Below, one piece after another: positions 61,997-64,000 of a stretch of 64,000 bases of DNA. This stretch comes from GCA-2746365 sp963711255 (GTDB lineage: Bacteria; Pseudomonadota; Gammaproteobacteria; SZUA-229): contig CAVQDO010000009.1 in NCBI GenBank assembly GCA_963711255.1, positions 128,596 to 192,595 on the forward strand, in the 5' to 3' direction. The notes beneath the pieces were generated by a model. It made no database searches. It was not told the DNA's origin and was given only the letters and a program-made list of their open reading frames with translations. How positions within the stretch are numbered: position 1 is the first letter of the stretch; each line of letters starts with the position of its first letter. The position numbers were made by a program, and so were the translations under genes.

Positions 61997-62081
61997 TCTA
62001 ACGTTTGAAATAAGGGGCGCGGCGTTTTTTGCCGAGTCCCAGCCGCGCATTTTGCTGGCGAACTTGATTGATTTGTTATAA
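61997..62081 (-). other. attC site 5
   Basis: The sense strand begins TATAACAAATC and ends CGTTAGA. It is longer than its neighbours (about 85 bases), with a central GCGCGGCTGGG and its partner on the other arm. It follows the 62104-62406 lipoprotein gene. Confidence 0.8.
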
Positions 62082-62103
62082 GCAGTATTTAAATTAACGT
62101 TGA

Positions 62104-62406
62104 CTACCATGGGCCGCCCCAATTAAGTGGTAAAGCACATATTTCTTCTTTTGAGATAAATCTATACTTTGTCACGACATTGCTGTTATTTAAATCAAGT
62201 TCGTAGATGCACCCTGTTTTTTTGTTTTCATATCTTCGAGTAGTGCCATGGTCTGACTCGGTTATTTTTACTGGCTTTCCATAATAGACCTCATGTAAAT
62301 ATACATCATCACCAATGGCTAAAGCCAAGTCATTTTTAATATGATGAGTGCAGCCCGTTAGGAGTGCTGAAAAGGCTAACAATAATGACATTTTTAAATT
62401 GACCAT
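62104..62406 (-). CDS. Cassette gene: small lipoprotein, about 100 residues
   Basis: The protein starts near MVNLKMSLLLAFSALLTGCTHH; the lipobox LLTGC gives a lipid-anchored product. The rest (IGDDVYLHEVYYGKPVKITESDHG and YRFISKEEICALPLNWGGPW) is not recognisable to me. Two Cys lie in the mature part. An ATG at 62406 is preferred to the TTG at 62412. It is a single-gene cassette of about 460 bases. Confidence 0.65.
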   Translation of the reverse strand: MVNLKMSLLLAFSALLTGCTHHIKNDLALAIGDDVYLHEVYYGKPVKITESDHGTTRRYENKKTGCIYELDLNNSNVVTKYRFISKEEICALPLNWGGPW

Positions 62407-62453
62407 AATCAAATGTTAAGTAATTGATATATTCCTTGGTGTCGTTCTGAGCT

Positions 62454-62513
62454 TATAACGTTTGATATAACGCGACGCGCTTTTTGCGGTCGCTGTTAAT
62501 TGACTTGTTATAC
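62454..62513 (-). other. attC site 6
   Basis: The sense strand begins TATAACAAGTC and ends CGTTATA. It is nearly identical to site 3, including the AACAGCGAC and GTCGCGTT arms with one unpaired base. The two sites are separated by about 1.4 kb, so they mark different cassettes. Confidence 0.88.
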
Positions 62514-63008
62514 CTAATTGCCAGTAGTATTACTTAATTTAATTTTAAGTTCTTCACCAAGAGCCTGCATTTGTGGTTGTATTTCTTGTACTTTTGACTC
62601 AGCAATTTTTAAAACTAAGGCGTTCAACTCTGGCATTTTTTCAATGTATTTTTTACCTGATTTTGACCTGAAGAATGTAAGTAAATCTTTGATTTCGCTT
62701 TCACTATACACGCTAACATAAGCATCAATGTACTGATCTTTTATATCCTCCCACTTAAAGGCAGAAAATAGCAATTCTATGGTTTTATTAAGATGTTCAT
62801 CGATAATAGGCTGTGAACCTACGGGAAGATCTAATGCTTTAAGTTGTCTAGATTGCATATCTTTAATGTTTGTAGCCATACTTTTCATAGTGGCGTCAAT
62901 ATTTAATGCTAATAGCATTTCTTCTGTAACCTTTCTGTGAGAAGTACTGTCAGCCAATACTGGCGCGGACATTATGCAAATTAGTAGAGTTGTGAGTACG
63001 CGTTTCAT
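62514..63008 (-). CDS. Cassette gene: DUF2059 exported protein
   Basis: The 164-residue protein has a signal peptide (MKRVLTTLLICIMSAPVLAD) and the DUF2059 domain. KVTEEMLLALNID is at the start, and YVSVYSESEIKDLLTFFRSKSGKKYIEKMPEL is the usual core. Its function is unknown. The stop lies at the edge of attC site 6, and the start is 18 bases from attC site 7. DUF2059 proteins are frequent in gene cassettes. Confidence 0.85.
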   Translation of the reverse strand: MKRVLTTLLICIMSAPVLADSTSHRKVTEEMLLALNIDATMKSMATNIKDMQSRQLKALDLPVGSQPIIDEHLNKTIELLFSAFKWEDIKDQYIDAYVSVYSESEIKDLLTFFRSKSGKKYIEKMPELNALVLKIAESKVQEIQPQMQALGEELKIKLSNTTGN

Positions 63009-63026
63009 TATTTTCCTTTTTTTAGG

Positions 63027-63092
63027 TATAACGTTCGAGTTGAGGGGCGGCGCGGCTTATTGCGCCGTCGCTCTCGAACGACTTGTTATATG
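63027..63092 (-). other. attC site 7
   Basis: The sense strand begins TATAACAAGTCG and ends CGTTATA. The pairing CGTTCGAG with CTCGAACG is perfect, and GGCGCAATAAGCC forms the inner part. It overlaps the last codons of the 171-residue gene: the tail of that protein, ITSRSRATAQ, is encoded by the site. Confidence 0.88.
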
Positions 63093-63572
63093 CGACTTAC
63101 CACCGCACCCAGTATAAGGAGATAGCTCACATACTTGCAGCCAATATGCAGTTTGCTCCTTATCATTTAATTTAGTAAATATTTCAGATAATAAATTTGC
63201 AGCCAACCCGTAACCATCAGTTTTAGTTGCAGCGAATCTCTGATACCAATAAATAGTCTCCCATATATTATCGTCTCTAAGTGTGTGCCCGAGTGCTAGA
63301 TATGCTGCAATATTATTTTGATTTGCTGCCTTGCGGTAATACTCTTTCTCTAGTTTTTGGTTGCCGCTAAAGCCATAACCCATACCCACTGAGTATTGAG
63401 CAGAACTAATGCCAGCATTAGCTGCATTTAGACAATACTTGTTTTTGTTTGCGATTTTATAATTATCACCCTCTTTAACAAAGGACAAGCACATTTTCTC
63501 ATTTGTGCCAGTGCCAGCAATAACAACGATTGGAGAAAGCAGTAATATAATTATGATCGGATAGTATTTCAT
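63057..63572 (-). CDS. Cassette gene: exported Sel1-like repeat protein
   Basis: The 171-residue protein has a signal peptide (YYPIIIILLLSPIVVIAGTG) and Sel1/TPR-like helical repeats: AANAGISSAQYSVGMGYGFSGNQKLEKEYYRKAANQNNIAAYLALGH. Four or five Cys could form disulfides. Such repeats bind proteins. Function is unknown. The C-terminal residues are encoded by the attC site, a sign that the ORF was trimmed by or adapted to the cassette. Confidence 0.75.
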   Translation of the reverse strand: MKYYPIIIILLLSPIVVIAGTGTNEKMCLSFVKEGDNYKIANKNKYCLNAANAGISSAQYSVGMGYGFSGNQKLEKEYYRKAANQNNIAAYLALGHTLRDDNIWETIYWYQRFAATKTDGYGLAANLLSEIFTKLNDKEQTAYWLQVCELSPYTGCGGKSHITSRSRATAQ

Positions 63573-63581
63573 CTTTTAAGC

Positions 63582-63660
63582 ATATAACGCTTGAACTCAG
63601 TTGACCATAATACAGAGCGAAGCGGCGTATTATTGGTCAACTGCAGTGACTTGTTATACG
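63582..63660 (-). other. attC site 8
   Basis: The sense strand begins TATAACAAGTCACTGCAGTTG and ends CGTTATA. A long inner stem pairs GGTCAACTG with CAGTTGACC. The CAACTGCAGTGACTTG part is shared with the degenerate site 2, so the two sites have a common origin. Confidence 0.88.
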
Positions 63661-63665
63661 TTTTG

Positions 63666-64000
63666 TTAATTTGGTGCACCTTCTGTCCAATAAGCCTCGT
63701 TATAGTCATAGTTTACGTTTGCCGTGCCAGAGCTTATAGCAAAAAATGGTTTTTTAGATTTTAAGTTTGTATAAGGAAAATGTGCTGTTGTAAAAGTAGC
63801 AACTTGCATACGCCCGGATTTATGCCAAAAAATGTCAAATGGAATTGGCTCATTAATTTTAATACCTGATTGAACATCTATCCTTATTTGGGTAATGCCT
63901 TCTCTAATGTATTCATAAGCCAACCAATACTCATTTGTGTTTTCTATATGCTCAAACACAATTTGAAATGCATGTTGTTTTGGGTCTGTATCATAAACGC
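63666..64000 (-). CDS. Cassette gene: hypothetical protein, partial at the right edge
   Basis: The frame stays open from 63959 to the edge of the window, so the start is outside; a GTG at 63959 is only an internal codon. At least 111 residues are present, with beta-strand-rich sequence (YWLAYEYIREGITQIRIDVQSG and RMQVATFTTAHFPYTN). It ends at TEGAPN, just before attC site 8. I do not recognise the family. It may be an enzyme or a structural protein of an unknown kind. Confidence 0.65.
   Translation of the reverse strand, partial: VYDTDPKQHAFQIVFEHIENTNEYWLAYEYIREGITQIRIDVQSGIKINEPIPFDIFWHKSGRMQVATFTTAHFPYTNLKSKKPFFAISSGTANVNYDYNEAYWTEGAPN

Larger units (their letters stand above)
60082..64000 (-). 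mobile_element. Integron gene-cassette array, distal part (continues past the right edge)
   Basis: Eight attC sites separate single genes or gene pairs, all transcribed leftward. Each attC begins with the sense-strand RYYYAAC core (for example TATAACA) and ends with the CGTTRRR core. Cassettes are 360 to 630 bases long, which is normal. The gene content is mostly small, exported or unknown proteins, with one toxin-antitoxin pair, as in chromosomal integrons. The sites at 61011 and 62454 differ at only three of 57 positions, which fits a chromosomal integron with homogeneous attC sites. The integrase should lie to the right of 64000. Confidence 0.9.

Noticed and set aside
60000..64000. CRISPR array as the source of the repeated segments
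   Set aside because: The repeats are imperfect, inverted inside, 60-92 bases long and 360-630 bases apart, with genes between them. This fits attC sites and not CRISPR.
1..64000. tRNA or rRNA genes
   Set aside because: I looked in the gaps for tRNA-like cloverleaf arms and TTCGAAT-type loops and found none that I could support. A tRNA scan would settle this.

Overview
The window is chromosomal DNA from a Gammaproteobacterium outside the Enterobacterales, probably aquatic. The evidence is gene content and order: tatA-tatB-tatC beside hisE-hisI-hisF-hisA-hisH-hisB, trkA-trkH-rsmB-fmt-def facing lysM-dprA-smg-topA-tsaC-hemF, FabR beside a desaturase, and OxyR opposite katG. Most proteins are closest to gammaproteobacterial families that I recognise from sequence alone. 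The genus cannot be fixed from this window. I see no rRNA, tRNA, prophage, insertion sequence or CRISPR array.

Layout. 1-8.2 kb holds the start of srkA, several thioredoxin-like proteins, a glycosyltransferase, YihY, a DUF2202 lipoprotein, a DUF3530 hydrolase and MsrA. 8.2-10.1 kb is the FabR/desaturase pair with a shared operator. 10.1-17.9 kb is a long minus-strand block: gpmI, tatCBA, the his genes and dtd. 17.9-18.7 kb is a gene-free stretch that holds a strong candidate for a CsrB/RsmZ-type regulatory RNA plus repeats. 18.7-25.8 kb has an OFA-family transporter, exported KatG with divergent OxyR, and a hybrid histidine kinase. 25.8-33.6 kb is a minus-strand block (ttcA with a frameshift, lpxL-like, trkH, trkA, rsmB, fmt, def). 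33.7-40.8 kb is a plus-strand block (lysM, dprA, smg, topA, tsaC, hemF). 40.8-57.5 kb mixes two cyclic-di-GMP proteins, hemB, aroE, a TlpA/DUF4266/DUF3570 operon facing a QseBC/PmrAB-like two-component system, gamma-carbonic anhydrase, ubiA, comF, bioB and bioF. 57.5-59.8 kb is an eptA/PAP2 lipid A modification pair.

From about 60.08 kb to the right edge the DNA changes character. It becomes a series of small AT-rich minus-strand genes, each followed by an imperfect inverted repeat whose ends match integron attC cores (RYYYAAC and GTTRRRY). This is the distal end of an integron gene-cassette array: eight attC sites, one of them degenerate, and parts of nine cassettes, including a YefM/YoeB-like toxin-antitoxin pair. 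The integrase gene should lie beyond position 64000.

The items most worth follow-up are the GGA-rich RNA candidate at 18027-18214 with its GacA-like upstream box, the cassette array, the PmrA/QseB-like box at 48387-48413, the candidate OxyR site and short upstream ORF before katG, and the single-base frameshift in ttcA.
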